A stretch of 64,000 nucleotides of DNA. Source: Neurospora crassa OR74A (taxonomy: Eukaryota > Ascomycota > Sordariomycetes > Sordariales > Sordariaceae). The DNA lies in NCBI RefSeq assembly GCF_000182925.2, contig NC_026502.1, positions 3,100,001 through 3,164,000 of the forward strand, in the 5' to 3' direction. Made by a program: the position numbers and the translations under genes. This document shows, in pieces, positions 1 through 15,300 of this stretch. The notes beneath the pieces are model-generated. The model saw only the letters and a list, made by a program, of their open reading frames with translations. It ran no database searches and had not been told where the DNA came from. Each line of letters begins with the position of its first letter. The stretch's first letter is position 1.

Positions 1-3000
1 GTTGAGCATCAATATCCTCATCATCATTTTCTTCACCAGATTTATGACTACTGTCCGCGGGTTCCTTTGCTGCCAGTGATGCGCGTGGGGGACGCCCGCG
101 TCTCCGAGTGGGTTCTGGTGCCTCGTGCGATTCCTCATCTTCAGTGTGGTGAGCTTCAGATTTCCGTGGCCGACCGGGAGGACGTCCTCGCTTCTTATGC
201 GGCCCACGTAGCTTTGATGGCCCAGTTGAACCAGCAGCGGCACGAGCCGATCCGGGTTCCTGAGAGGCTTCATTGCTACGGTTACCGCCGGCGCCGGTAA
301 TGGCAAGAACGGCGGCAGAAGCAAGATCCAGGGGATCCTTAGGACCAGTCGGTCCTTCGATACTCTGCACGACACTGGCTGGTGCTGCAGCTGCCCGGTA
401 TTCAGGTCTCTGCGAGCGAGGGATGAGAATGTCATTGAATTCTTCTTCGTTATCCTCATCAACTCTATAAGATACCTTGGGCCTCGCATGTCGAAGGGTG
501 GGTACGTTGGGCGAGTACATGCGGGCTTGACGAGACTCCTCAGCTGCCTCATCTGCAGATTGGGCGTTTGCAGGTTGCGAGGCGCCAGCCTGGGCAGATC
601 CATCTCTAATATCACCGCCAACATCCGTCATCGTCTGATCAAAGAGCGCCGGGTCCATGTTCTCGAGAGCGTCGTCTTGACCGTCCCGCGTGGGTGGGGG
701 CTGGGAGGTCTTGTCAAGCTTGGGCTTCTTCCGATGGTGAGACCGAGGTGCAGCAAAATCAGGATCGTCATCTTCGGCGTGGCGGGCCCTACGCTTAGCC
801 AACCGAAGCTGCTTTTTCAAATACTCAGACATCAATTCCGGTTCTTCGTCAACAACATAATTTTCGGCCGTAGGTCTCTGATAAGGGTCGAACAGGATCT
901 TGTCCGGACTATCGTCATCCTGCTGGTAATAACCCATACCAAGCATGCGCTCCTGGCCGAACATGGACGGATCAGGATAAGCGGACTGATCGTGATCCTC
1001 GGGAGCAACAGACATATCTGCAACCTCGGCGGGACCTGCTGGTTGGACGACGTTGGGCTGGTCGGCAGATGCACCAGTCATTTCAACATCCGGTCTCTCC
1101 TGGTCCTCACCCAAGCCGTCGGCAATTGATTGTTGCAAAGCGTCATCCAGGTTTTCAGCTCCCGTTGCCTGCTCACCGCTCGGTAGGGCAGGGACCTGGA
1201 TGTGTACGTCTGCGTTCTTGGCCTTCTCGGCTTCGGCCTGTTGTTGTAGCTTTTGCAATCTCTTGCTCTGAACGTTGCGGCCATCGTCGCCGGACGTCTT
1301 GAGCCAATTGAGATTATGTACCTTGAAATCGACAAGTGTTTCCACACTCCGATCGTCAGCGATGGGGCGAGTATCGTGCCCAAGCAGCGTGTTCTTCGGA
1401 TGATATGGGACATTGCCGTTTTTGAGCCTACGGCAAGCGCCGCAGTTGCAGATCTTGAGGCACCTAGGGCACTCCCATCTCTCATTTTGCAGGACTTCCT
1501 GGGGCATGAGATCGAACGCTCGGTAGAGAACACCGTAGCAATAGGCTTCTGAACATCCTGGGTTCGAACAGAACGCGAGCTTGTAGGTGTAGTCTTTGTG
1601 CTGGCACACATGGCAACGGTAAACATCGCCCTTCTTCTTTTTGCGACGTGGTTTCTTCTTAGGTTTCCCATTTTCGTCGACTTCTGGCTCCGAGTTTTCA
1701 GGCTCCGAAGGCTTATCGAGTTTGCTGATATCTTTCCATGGCCGTCTCCGAAGCTGCTCCTGGCAAATCTGCGCCACAGACTTCTTGCCCGACTTCCTTC
1801 TCGCCAACTCCAGTGGTAAGGGAGACGTGTCGTAGTCGACATAGCCATCGTTCTTGATGATCAGAGCGCGCCACTCTTCATAACGATCCACCAGGTCAGA
1901 CCACTTCCACTGCTCGGCCCAAGTGAGGTTGGAAACACAAAGGCATGAACGTCCCATGGCGTAGCACTCCATGCAGATATCGTAGGTGTCTTCATCTCCA
2001 GTAACCAGGGTGCGAACGCAGTGCTTGCAAGTGAGGAAGCGATTGAAGATGTTGGCTCTGCAGTACGAGCAGGTAATGCAGGAGTCAAACTCAATGTACT
2101 CAATTTCCTTTTCCTTTGTGGCAAACATCTCATCCACCAAAATCTCGGTGAACAGGCGGAAAAGGGCCTTGAAGTCTTTGGCGATTTGTGTCATGCGGAA
2201 AGAGTTCTTCATCAGATCCTGACCAAAGCCGAGCAGCCCGATGTCGGCATTCTGCTCCATCTCAATCATTTGGTTGTAATACTTTTGTAGCGTGAAGTAG
2301 ATGATGGCTTTGTTCTTGTACTGTTCGTCACGGCAGACGAGCCTTGCCTTGGGAAGGGCTTCGTGCAAGGCCATCTCCAGGGTTTCCGCCGTGGTCCTGT
2401 TCCACGCAACCTTGATGGTGCGAGTGCCGCGATTCCAGACCTGGTGGGGAGCCAAAGGAGGGACAAGAACAAAATCGCCCACCTTCTGCTCCACTATATA
2501 AACGGGGAAATTTGCCTTCTTCCAAGCGTTGATTTGAGCAAAGTGCTTCTCAATTTCGATGTCGTGTCCCAGAATGGAGAGGAAGTATTCTCTGACAACC
2601 TCACGGTCCTTGGTCTCGGTCATGAACCAGATGGAGCTGCCAGGCTTCTCCCCGTTCTCGTCTCCGGACGCATCCACCATGATGTTCTGACCCAAGCTGG
2701 CGCACATTTCGCGATGGGCCGGGGTGTATGTGCCTTCGTGACCGACGTAGCACATCAAGTTCTGGGCGCGCATCTCTTCGGGGAGACTGCTCATCAGGTC
2801 ACCGGCTGGTGCGCAGGACTTTTCCTCCACGTAGTCATAGTCATCGAAGCGCCTCGAAACCTTTTTGTCGAGGTTGTCGTTCATGTAAAAGAGGTTCGTC
2901 GGAATGATCTTCTGGAGGCGCTCGTGCCACTCGGGCGGGCAGTCGATATCCTTGAGGTAGAGACGTTGGCGGCGCTCATCGCGGAAGTTGCTCGGGGTCC

Positions 3001-3425
3001 ACTGGTTCGTCAACTGCTTCATTGATCGGAGGTAATGGCCCATGGTCATTGGAATGTCGGTTTGTGCGACAATGTCGCGAACATTTTCCTCTGCAGAAGG
3101 TCAAGGTGGTTAGACTGCAGCATCGGTGAGACGAAATGACAGCATGATACTCACGTTTCTTGTTATAGGTGCCTTCGAGCCATTCTGCGCTGAATAGCGT
3201 CTTGGGTAGTCGATCGTTCCATTTCTCAATGACCAACGGTTTGCCACCGCGGATAACGTGAAGGTAGACGAGTCGCTCGAACTCTTGGGGACCGATGTTG
3301 CGGATCTGAGCTGCCGAGACGCGGAGGACCCAGTGGAAATTTGGCGTCTTCTCAACCAGGGCATGAAGATCGAGATCCGGCGGAATCGGGTCGAATTTGG
3401 CCTGGGGATGGGATGCGGCCGGCAT
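1..3425 (-). CDS. dmm-1: JmjC-domain chromatin protein, DMM-1-like (3' end off window)
   Basis: The start is the ATG at 3425. Exon 1 is 3155-3425, a 64-nt intron is 3091-3154 (GTGAGT...CTGCAG), and exon 2 runs from 3090 off the left edge with no stop, giving about 1,120 visible residues. The JmjC fold holds a complete iron-binding set: H216 and E218 in the motif TPAHRE, and a distal H306 in PPLAPHQVW. Two cysteine-rich zinc modules follow: CITCSYC to CLC near residues 427-475, and a 4CXXC_R1-type finger CHVC...CYGVL...CNCGAC near 583-645. The C-terminal part is acidic and disordered and ends in AT-hook cores KKRGRPPGRPRK and RRRGRPPR near 1058-1090. In N. crassa, DMM-1 is a JmjC protein that limits spreading of DNA methylation from repeats. 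The match to that gene rests on architecture and gene order recalled from memory. It could instead be described only as a KDM3-like JmjC protein; demethylase activity is not shown by the sequence. Confidence 0.85.
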
Positions 3426-4418
3426 CTTGGTGGTGGTGGCGGTGGGTGATGTTGGTGCTGGTGTGAGTCGGTTGTTGTAATGCGACGATGCTGCTATATT
3501 CTCGAAGGGGTTCGGAAGAGGTTCGTGCGAGGGACGTGATGATTACGCGATAGAGATGTTGTTAGAGAGGCGCGCAAAGCATTCAAGCTACATGATGCTC
3601 AAGTCGACATAACGAAGGGAGTGCAAGCTAGAGATGCCTGCATCGGCTGTGGTGATGGAAGGCAGCGGAACGAAACTGAAGGGCATGCAACTGTTGTGAG
3701 AACCTAAATGCGCAGTCGCCTTCAATGAATCTGGTGTTCGTTGCTGCAGAGAGGTGGTGATTAACATGAAATCGCCCTGTACTGGGGTGGGAACTGGAAG
3801 TTTACTGTCCGGCGCGGCAAAACCTAAGTCGACAAGGCCAATTGGTAATCCTTGTTGTCATGAATCCCTGCAGGGACGGGCGGGAGAACCGAACTAACTG
3901 AACTTGAAGCAGCGCGAATGCGGGAGGCTGAAGCTGCGGGGCTTCAGTTGTGACTGAGCTTTATCTGTTTGCAACTGAATGAGCCAATCAAAGTATAATT
4001 TACAGTTGTGGCTGGTGCCAGCACCTCAAATCAGATGGAGAACCAGGGATCTTATTGTGGCGCAAATAATTTGTGTAGATCAGAAGGCTGACAATAAGAT
4101 CACGAAAACAATTCCCGAGGGCAGTTGAAGAGCAAGATTGTCACGTCTACTCGATTCTGGATTGAGTGTCAGAGGCATAACATTCTGGCTGGGTAGGGAC
4201 CGAGACAAGAGGTACTTTCGCAAAGATTTTCTTTGGTTATTTTCCCCCCAAGTTCTGTCACTCAAGTTCCACGGTTAACTTCGGCATCTCTGTCAGTTGA
4301 GACATGTGAAGTTGCTCACTTACACAGTACCGCTAGCACTCACTAACACTTACACATATGATCTCAGACAGCCTCATTCTCACGACGGCCGCTTCGCCGG
4401 AAGGACACTTCGCCCATC
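3426..4418. promoter_or_regulatory. Divergent promoter region between dmm-1 and coq2
   Basis: These 993 bases separate two divergent start codons, so they must hold both promoters and 5' leaders. I see no open frame with family resemblance, no repeat and no RNA gene. No motif stands out enough to name. Confidence 0.6.
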
Positions 4419-5687
4419 ATGTCCTCGCACCGTCTTTTGACCAGGCTTGTTCCCCGACAAACCTTCTCTCACACCACCACTCGTTTTTTCACCAAGCCAT
4501 CCTGCTCATCACCACCTTGTCTCGGCATCCGGCCCTCCCGCCAGTCCAAGGCGCTCACCAAGCCACGCCTCCTCTCACTTGAAATTCTTCACAACTACCA
4601 CACCACCAAGCCCCTCCTCTCCCAACCCGAAATCCCAACCACGCCCACGAGCGCCACCCTTCCTACCTCGGCCGTACCCTCCTCCGACCCTCCTCTGCCC
4701 GAGTACGTGCCCCCAACAACCGGTCTCCTCTCACGCCTCCCCCCCTCCTGGGTTCCCTACGCCGAGCTAGCACGTCTCGACAAGCCCACGGGTTCTTACT
4801 ATCTCTTCTTCCCCTGCCTCTTCAGCACCTTGTTAGCAGCTCCCCTCGCGGGACCCGCCTCGCCGGTCTCTGTCGTCGGCACCTCGCTCCTCTTCATCTC
4901 GGGAGCCATCATCATGCGCGGCGCCGGCTGCGCCATCAATGACCTCTGGGACCGCAACCTCGATCCGCACGTGACGCGCACACGGCTGCGGCCCATCGCG
5001 CGGAGGGCCATCACGCCCTTCCAAGGCCTGGTATTCACCGGGTCGCAGCTTCTGGCCGGGTTGGCGGTTTTGCTGCAGTTCCCCTTTGAGTGCTTTTGGT
5101 ACGCAACGCCGAGCCTGCTTTTTGTGGCGTCTTATCCGCTGGCGAAGCGGGTGACGTATTACCCGCAGTTTGTGCTGGGCTTGACGTTCTCGTGGGGAGC
5201 CATCATGGGCTTTCCCGCACTGGGGGTGGACTTGTTGGCGAACCAGGCGGCGTTGACGGCGGCGGGGTGCTTGTATACCAGCAACATTGCGTGGACGGTG
5301 TTGTATGATATGATTTATGCGCACATGGACATCAAGGATGATGCCAAGGCGGGCATCAAGAGCATTGCGCTCAAGCACGATAAGGAGACGAAGCAGGTGT
5401 TGACGGGCTTGGCTGTTGCGCAAATTGCGCTGCTCGCTGGGGCGGGCGCGGCGGTTGGTGCTGGACCGGCGTTCTTTATTGGAAGCTGTGGTGGCGCGGC
5501 CTTGACGCTGGGTTACATGATCAAGAAAGTTAACTTGAAGAGTGTCAAGGACTGCTGGTGGTGGTTTGTCAATGGCTGCTGGATTACCGGCGGTGTCATC
5601 AGCCTGGGATTGGCGGCTGACTATCTGCTCAAGTATTACGGCCAGGAGAAGCTTGAGAAGAAGCCGGAAGAGCTGGAGTCGGCCTGA
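4419..5687 (+). CDS. coq2: 4-hydroxybenzoate polyprenyltransferase, mitochondrial (COQ2)
   Basis: This intronless frame encodes 422 residues. COQ2 attaches the polyprenyl tail to 4-hydroxybenzoate in ubiquinone synthesis at the inner mitochondrial membrane. The UbiA-family signature is clear: the first aspartate motif NDLWDRNLD starts at residue 174, and the second, DIKDD, spans 304-308; both bind Mg-prenyl-diphosphate. Several hydrophobic helices surround them. The first roughly 90 residues are rich in S, T, H, R and P with few acids, as expected of a mitochondrial targeting sequence followed by a linker. The start at 4419 gives this presequence; an upstream ATG at 4358 is in another frame and is not used here. 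It ends about 320 bp from the convergent rps23 gene. Confidence 0.96.
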   Translation: MSSHRLLTRLVPRQTFSHTTTRFFTKPSCSSPPCLGIRPSRQSKALTKPRLLSLEILHNYHTTKPLLSQPEIPTTPTSATLPTSAVPSSDPPLPEYVPPTTGLLSRLPPSWVPYAELARLDKPTGSYYLFFPCLFSTLLAAPLAGPASPVSVVGTSLLFISGAIIMRGAGCAINDLWDRNLDPHVTRTRLRPIARRAITPFQGLVFTGSQLLAGLAVLLQFPFECFWYATPSLLFVASYPLAKRVTYYPQFVLGLTFSWGAIMGFPALGVDLLANQAALTAAGCLYTSNIAWTVLYDMIYAHMDIKDDAKAGIKSIALKHDKETKQVLTGLAVAQIALLAGAGAAVGAGPAFFIGSCGGAALTLGYMIKKVNLKSVKDCWWWFVNGCWITGGVISLGLAADYLLKYYGQEKLEKKPEELESA

Positions 5688-6008
5688 AAATGGTAAATGT
5701 TTCTCTGTTCTTTTGGGATATCATCTTTGTAATTTCATGTACCATAACACCATATTTGTCATACTATTAGACACAGGCAGTCCCTGAACAATCTCCAGAA
5801 CACCAAAAGGTATGAGAGATAGAGAGAAGGGACTTTTGGGGAAAGCACGATTTCTTTTGGCAATTAATGACCTGCTTTCTGTTGGATCATTACTACCATG
5901 AGAGTTCAGGTATCCCTTAAACCCAAAACCAAAATGCCGTTGTAAAAAAGCCTCGTAGACTCCGCATAATGAACCGTGCCTGTTTGCCTGCTCGAAGCAA
6001 CGATACGC
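5688..6008. other. Convergent 3' ends of coq2 and rps23
   Basis: About 320 bases between two stop codons on opposite strands. This should be 3' untranslated sequence of both genes. I see no gene, repeat or clear poly(A) signal beyond general AT richness near 5700-5780. Confidence 0.6.
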
Positions 6009-6847
<839 letters not shown>

Positions 6848-7370
6848 ATTGGCTTTTGGTTGAAAATGTCAGTTTGGGGGACAGTTTCAAAGGAGGAGTC
6901 GGAAATCGAAATATCTCGACGTGGTGAAGGCGGGGGGGGCAGCAGGGAGGCACGTACCGACTTAGAGACGTGATCACGGACTCTGGGTACAGTTCGTAAT
7001 CAGGAGGGTCAAAGGCACGGTTTGCTGGGAATTTTTTGGTTTTTCCGCAGTAGGGCGAGAAAACCCTAGGACTGCGTGCGATTGGGTGGCGAGCAAGTGG
7101 GGTCATTCGCCTCAGGCCACTGTCTGCTGATTGCATAAAAAGTGGAGCACTTGATGCATATCTGGCCAATAGTAGATGATGCGACTGATAAGCCCCTTTG
7201 ATAAGCTAGCTACTCCGTCACTTCCCTTGTATGTTTGTACCGTCAAGGTTCCCCAAGCTCAACCAACCCCACGCAGACGCGACGCTCGTGTCACTGTTCG
7301 TCGCAGTTCATCCTTCTTGAAGCTGACCTACAGACATTCAGCAAGATCCCTTGTTGTGGAAAATGTAGCC
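6848..7370. promoter_or_regulatory. Divergent promoter of rps23 and the gene at 7371
   Basis: About 520 bases between two divergent starts. The stretch near 7060-7070 reads AAAACCCTAGG, a telo-box-like AACCCTA core often seen before ribosomal protein genes in many eukaryotes. Whether it is used here is inference. A 5' untranslated intron of rps23 could also lie here, but I could not place one securely. Confidence 0.45.
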
Positions 7371-8309
7371 ATGTCCCAACTCGCCAAGGTAAAGTCCAAG
7401 GCGCGCGAGCCGCCATCGCTCTTCCTTCCTCCTTCGCCATCGGCCTCACATGCCTCGCTCTCTACAACAGCTGGCCCCGGCCAAGGCTACCCGTCGGGAC
7501 CGGGACCAGCCTCCCCTCTCGGACCTGGCCGCGGTGGCGCATCTCTACTACCTTCACCGACCGTGAATGATACCCGACGAGGAAGTGTCGCCGCCAACGC
7601 AGCAACAACCACGACCGGTTCTACAACCCCGAATCCCGCAACAGCCCTCAATCTCTCCATGCCGTTGCACCTGCCTCGAGGCGAGTCTACGCGCACCACC
7701 GATAGGACGGATGCGCTCTGGGCTGAGATGCAAGCGACGCTGGAGGAGGTCGAGCTGTCAGCTAGCGGAGGCACGAGGGTGTTTGGACCGGATCACGAGC
7801 AGAAGCTGGCGGAGCTACGACAGGCACAGATTGCGCTGGCGCAGGCTTGGGCGAGGAGTGAAGCGGATGATGCTGTCGAGACACAGAACAATGGCGGTGC
7901 TGCCAGCGTCATAGGAGGCGGGCTAGCGAAAATCAAGTCGTCGGTTGCCGGAACGGAACACGGTGGTCATGGTGGGAAATCCGAGGCGGGTGGCACGACA
8001 GGAGGCGCTGAGGGCGGAGGACCAAAGAGCACCGGAGGCGCCGGCAGCACACGGCCCAGTAGTGCCGGAGGACCTGAGAAGCTCGGCGCGAAGCTCGAGC
8101 AGGAGACTGAGGCTGACATTCTACTCGCAAGGAAGAGACGTGAGGCCAATGATCGCTACTTTTCCAGAGTCAATCAGGGTGTCCTCGATGTTGTCGCCAA
8201 GTTGGAGGATGTTGCTGTTGCCATGCGCGCGGTTGAACAGGAGAGTAAGGATATCTGGGCAGACGGCGAAGACAACAGCAACTCGGGGAGTGTGAGGGCC
8301 AATGTTTAG
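7371..8309 (+). CDS. Conserved-looking fungal protein of unknown function
   Basis: One exon encodes 312 residues from the ATG at 7371. The frame is open upstream to an ATG at 7176, which would add 65 residues; I prefer 7371 because the added part looks like leader sequence. I do not recognise the family. The first ~120 residues are low-complexity S/P/G/T sequence. A folded helical block (TDALWAEMQATLEEVEL ... QKLAELRQAQIALAQAW) lies near residues 120-165. A G/S/T-rich spacer follows, and a second helical block near 240-300 (ILLARKRREANDRYF ... KLEDVAVAMRAVEQESKDIW) looks coiled-coil forming. The two helical blocks are the parts most likely to be conserved. No signal peptide or membrane segment is visible. 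Confidence 0.75.
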   Translation: MSQLAKVKSKAREPPSLFLPPSPSASHASLSTTAGPGQGYPSGPGPASPLGPGRGGASLLPSPTVNDTRRGSVAANAATTTTGSTTPNPATALNLSMPLHLPRGESTRTTDRTDALWAEMQATLEEVELSASGGTRVFGPDHEQKLAELRQAQIALAQAWARSEADDAVETQNNGGAASVIGGGLAKIKSSVAGTEHGGHGGKSEAGGTTGGAEGGGPKSTGGAGSTRPSSAGGPEKLGAKLEQETEADILLARKRREANDRYFSRVNQGVLDVVAKLEDVAVAMRAVEQESKDIWADGEDNSNSGSVRANV

Positions 8310-10919
<2,610 letters not shown>

Positions 10920-12338
10920 AGAAAACACCCTCCGGCAAAACCAATGTCAGCTTGTGGTTTCTTTCCACGTTTTAGGTTGGTGGTGAAGGGGGAAAAAAAA
11001 AAAAGAAGCAGCAGGGCAGAAAGAGAAGCGGGGGTCAAGCTTCTTCCTTTCATAATAGTCGGTAATGTTGAGAAAAAAAGTACAATACACCGATTCAACC
11101 CAACGAACCTGGACACGGATACGAAACGAAACCGAATTATCCTCATCCTGCGCTTAGTTGGTATGAGCTCTGCTTCTTCGATTCGAGTTTTTTGAGAAGG
11201 GGGCAAAATGACCAGTCACCCTGACTGGCTGGAGGTTGCTGTTACATATATACCACACCACACCACCCTTGATGTCACCGAGACATCGTTCAGAAGGCGG
11301 TTCGTTTTCGGAAAATAACGGGAATTGGGGGTCTTTGATGTTATGATGGGAAAAACGACGATGCATATTTGTTATCATGACACGAAGGCAGAAGAGAACG
11401 AGACTTCTTTCTTGTAACCGGATGTTCGGGATAGATGGATTGATGGGTAGATCTAGGAAAAGGGGGAAAAATTGAAACAAAGTGAAAAAGATCCAGCAGT
11501 ATTATCATGGCTCAAAGTGATGTAAACGTGGCAATCGCCGCCATCATGTTCATTCCTCTCATTTTCTAATCCCTCTTTCAGGTCCATCTCAGGGGTAAAG
11601 TAAACAAAGATTCCATGATCAACCAAACTCGACGCGATGCTATCTAGCTTCTAACACATTTTTTTTTTCCTTGTAAGGGTTTTACATCGTCTGATACTTC
11701 AGCCCTTGCTTCGTGTCTTTATTAAAAACCATATGTCGCCCTTCTTGATCGCCCTGCTCCTTATCAATGCATCCGTCTATTCATTTTCTTCGCGACGTTT
11801 TCCCTTCATGTGACTCTCCCTTGAGGTTGTGTCTAGATAGGGTATGCCCACATTCTATTTCAAAGACGTCTTCTCTATAGTTTGGTTTTTGTTATTCTTG
11901 TTGGAATCCACACCAACCGCACGCACGCACGCAGATAACATCTAGTCGATCAATCACCCCCCATGACTAGCACCGAAACAAACGCCATAGTCGCCGCCGT
12001 GGTCGCCATCAGTCGTCGTATTGATGATGATGATGACCTTGGACCCGGCTTAATTCTGTTCGGCTTTCTTGCTAGCACGATCGAGATACGATAGAGGTTC
12101 TTCAAAGTGGTAGCCACCGCCACCACAGACAGTAACGCGCGGATGAGCGAGAAGATCGCTGTCCAGCAAAGCGCAACAGCAGTTAGGCAGGTTGAATACG
12201 AGACCGTGTGTGGGTTGATCTTGGTTGCTTGCAGAGACGTAACGTGATGATGGTAGGTGGTAGATGGTAGTAGCGGCGGCGGCGGCGAGGCAGCCGGCCC
12301 TGGTCTTGGTAGGACAGGGCAGGCTACGCGAGGACGTT
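10920..12338. other. Convergent 3' region of adk1 and hook
   Basis: About 1.4 kb between two stop codons facing each other. It contains A/T homopolymer runs (for example near 10991 and 11660) and no convincing reading frame. It is most simply 3' untranslated and spacer sequence. Confidence 0.5.
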
Positions 12339-15300
12339 CTACCTCCTTGGCGTGGCTACAGAAGAACAAAAGGGGATAAGGGTCAGATTTTTGGTCTCGT
12401 CCCGAGGAGAAAAAAAAATCAGGGAATAGAGGGTTGAGGTAAGGATTGTTTTACTCACCGTTTACCAACTGCCTTTGCTTGTGCAGCCAGCTCTTGGGTT
12501 GGTCGTGCCGTCTTTGGAGAATGACGTGGTTGCTCTGCAGCCGGCTTGTGATGTCGTACCATGCTGTTGTGATCATGGAATTCTCGCGCTGGAGGTTCTT
12601 GATGACTTGGTCGCTTGACGCCTGTTGTTTGGACCGGAAGATGCTCTGGTTAGTATACAAATCAAAGGGGAACAACAACAAATACAAAAAATCGCATTAC
12701 ATCTGTCATCGTCCAGGCGGATGGAAAGCAACGAATGGACGTACCTTTTGGGCCGCATAGGCACCGCCGCTCTCAACAAGCTTGATCCGCCTTTGGAGAT
12801 CGTACTTCTCCTGTTCAGCCTTGTCGAGTTGCTATAGGCGAGTGGCATTAGCATTTTGTGAGAGGTGCATATACAACATGGCTAAAACACTGTTTGGTGA
12901 TGATAGGTTTGTCGGCTTCGACAGCTGGGAAATCAGTCTGTGGGCAGGTAAAGTAATCGTGGATACAGCTGAAAGCAAAAGAACAAAAAGAGCAGAGTTT
13001 GAGGGGTAAGACTGGGAGATAGGTGATCACCATACAGTACGTGATCACCAGTCACCAATGGCAGGTATCTCAGTCTTCAATCGTTTGAAAATGCTTGACA
13101 GGCAAGCACTGGTCTTCTCAAGGCCACTAAGCCAGGAGCCTTCTGATGGTATGGGCGCGGGCACGATGACCCATTCACCATCTTTGTCAAAGATAAACCC
13201 AGATGCGATGGGCGAGGGTTTTGCCAAAAGAGGGATATCGACCCGTGAGGCCAGATAAGGAGGTGTTGGACTTGAAGAAGGGTCGTTGCTCACCTCGATC
13301 TTTTGCCTGAGCGCAGCCTTCAGCTTCTCCATCTTCTCAACGTCCTCCTTCCTGGACTTGTTCGGATCTCCGCCGCTCGCAATGGCATCATCCAGCTGCT
13401 TGCGGAGCTTGTCCTTGGAGACCAATGCTTCCATCAGCTGTGCCTTCATCTCATCCAGTTCAAACGTCTTCTCTCTGAGCTGCTTGCGTGTGGCCTCGAG
13501 TTCCTTCTGTAGCGATTCGGCTATCAACTCGTCAGAAGCCTTGAGTGCGGTGAGTGCAGCTGATTGCTCCTCTCCAATGACGGACACTATGGGAAGAACG
13601 TTGGTCAGTTTTGCCTTTGCATTTTCAGCACAAAGATGCCGGGACTCACGATCTGTCTTGACAGCGATCAACTCGCGTTCCTTGTCTGCAACGTCCTGCT
13701 CGAGCTCCTGGACTCGCTTTGTGAGCTTCTCGACGTCACTCGAGGTGTCAAGGAACTGTTTGCGCAGGTTCACAAAAGCGGGATTGCTAAGGTACTCAGG
13801 TGTTAGTAAATCCCAATTTTGTGATTTCCACTCAGAATTAAGCGCGTAAACAAACCTTTCTCCTGCTGTGTTGTTCATCATGGCATTGAGTTGTTCCTGG
13901 GCAACGGCGTGCTTCTCCATAGCCTCGGTGCACTTGCCGCGATACAAGTCAACCTTCTTGTTGGCCGACTCCAGTTCGCTTCTTAGGCGCTCATTCTCAG
14001 ACGCAACGGTCATATTGCTGCGCAAGACGTTGTTTTCTGCCTTGAGCCGCTGGAGCTCTAGACGAACAGCAGGTTCTGTTTCAAGCTCATGCTCGAGGTT
14101 GAAGCCGCCATTGGTAACAGGACTTTGGGAACCCGATGTCTCATGGATGGCACCGCCCATTTGAAGCTGCTCCTGGAGCTCCTTGATCATATTCTCATCA
14201 GCCTGGTGTTTCGACTCAAGGTACTCAACTCTTCGTTGGAGCTCCTCGTTCGTTTCTTGCAAGACGTTCCTGGATTGGAGCGTGTAGACAATCTCTTGCT
14301 CGTTATTCGCCAACACCTTGACCTTTTCTTCAATCTCCTTTTGGAGCTTCCTGTTTTGCGCCTTGAAGTTCTCAAAGTCCTTCAAGTCCTGTTCCATCTG
14401 GACAATTTGCTCCTCTAGGGTCCTGTTTCGTTGCTGGATGAAGGTAAGATCTTGAGCCTTCTTCTTGTAGTTCTCTAGGCCCTTAATCTGTTGCTGTTGC
14501 TGCTTGTTCTCGTGTTCCAGCTCTATAAGCTTGTCCTCCAGGTCCTTAACCCGGTCAGCCCTTGCTTTTAGAGCAGCATTGTCTTTCTCGAGCTTGGTGA
14601 TGTGCGCTGTCTCCTTGACAATTTGGGCCTCCAAGTCGTCAATGATGGCCATTTTGTCCTTGATCTCGTCTCGCAAGTCCTTGATGGCTGCGCCAGCATC
14701 GGCACCCCTGTGCCTCTTCATGGCGTTCAGCTCGGCTTGCGCCCCGTTAAGGTCGTTGAGTAGAGCTTGGCGTGTATCGAGGAGCTTGTCGACCCGCGCT
14801 TGTAGATCGGCATTCTGCTTTTTGATGTATTCGTACGCGCCCTTTGTTTGCCTCAACTCTTCCTCCATAAGGGCCGGATCCCTGACAATGTGCAGGTCGG
14901 CATTAGTCTGTCCATCCACCTCCTTCGGCTCTTGCAGTTTCGCATCCGCATCTTTTCGCTTTTGGAACACTTCGACAGTGTTTGCGATTTCCTTTTGCGT
15001 AACACTGTCGAGCTGCAGGATAGCCGGAACGTATGCCTTGTTGGTGGAACCCAAGCAGATGGTAATGACAAAATACGAGAGGAACTCGCAAATCGCAATG
15101 TCGTCCGGGTGTTCTAGGATGGCGCGTAACTTGGACGGCGGAGGAGCGTACTGCGGAACGTCGTTGCGCATGAAAGCAGCGAGGCCACGAGATACGGTTT
15201 CAAGGTTGGCCTTGTTGTCTTCGGGTGAGGAAGGATTCCGAATGAGGCTGGAGCTGGAAAAGTCCCCGGAGGTCATATCTTCGAGAATGTCTCCCAGCAT

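Noticed and set aside
488-1129. 213-residue plus-strand frame and similar long frames inside conserved genes
   Set aside because: They lie opposite the JmjC protein and other real genes; their residue patterns reflect antisense reading.
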